From the NCBI GenBank assembly GCA_017304505.1, contig JAFKKQ010000076.1:1-15115 (forward strand): 15,115 nt of DNA, given 5' to 3'. Below the pieces are notes generated by a model. The model was not told the DNA's origin. It saw only the letters and a program-made list of their open reading frames with translations, and did no database searches. This document shows positions 14,209 through 15,115 of this stretch, in pieces. The translations under genes were made by a program, and so were the position numbers. The DNA is from Hyphomicrobiales bacterium. Its GTDB lineage: Bacteria; Pseudomonadota; Alphaproteobacteria; Rhizobiales; Xanthobacteraceae. How positions within the stretch are numbered: position 1 is the first letter of the stretch; every line of letters starts with the position of its first letter.

Positions 14209-15115
<907 letters not shown>

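Overview
This window is about 15 kb of GC-rich chromosomal DNA. The protein set, codon use and dense packing of genes on both strands suggest an alphaproteobacterium of the order Hyphomicrobiales, probably near Bradyrhizobium, Rhodopseudomonas or Afipia. The best support is the aspartate aminotransferase at the right edge, the YfcG-type glutathione transferase, and a short palindromic repeat (2782-2817) of a kind I recall as dispersed in that family. The taxonomic placement is inference from recognition, not a computed result. I see no tRNA, rRNA, CRISPR array, transposase, phage gene or plasmid function.

Layout from left to right. A fused permease-ATPase ABC exporter runs leftward and leaves the window (1-1701, minus). 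It is divergent from a YfcG-type glutathione transferase (2032-2754, plus), and the space between them holds a perfect 16-bp operator-like palindrome. A secreted hypothetical protein with a probable SH3-like C-terminus (2877-3659, minus) converges on the transferase and is divergent from a four-helix DUF486/DMT membrane protein (3809-4168, plus). Next come an acetamidase/formamidase family hydrolase (4267-5217, plus) and, convergent with it, a periplasmic YliI-type PQQ-dependent aldose dehydrogenase (5239-6372, minus); a perfect hairpin joins their 3' ends. A 12-helix MFS transporter (6551-7837, minus) and a second glutathione transferase of another class (8182-8811, minus) follow.

From 9095 the plus strand carries a membrane GT87-type mannosyltransferase-like protein (9095-10381) and a periplasmic ABC substrate-binding protein with no transporter partners in view (10483-11514). 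A minus-strand pair converges on this: an SDR-fold protein (13276-14058) followed by an Old Yellow Enzyme-type flavoprotein with an Fe-S site (11527-13233), probably one operon. The window ends inside a class I aspartate aminotransferase gene (from 14290, plus).

The genes look like ordinary accessory and housekeeping metabolism (redox and detoxification enzymes, transport, small-molecule hydrolysis) and do not form one pathway. I found no convincing undescribed multi-gene system. The points most worth a second look are small: an SDR protein that has lost all four canonical catalytic residues and sits in front of a shortened flavoprotein; an exact 12-bp duplication that doubles the ribosome binding site of that SDR gene; an in-frame 18-bp tandem duplication in the MFS transporter with a further tandem repeat in its leader; the palindrome in front of yfcG; and the orphan binding protein.
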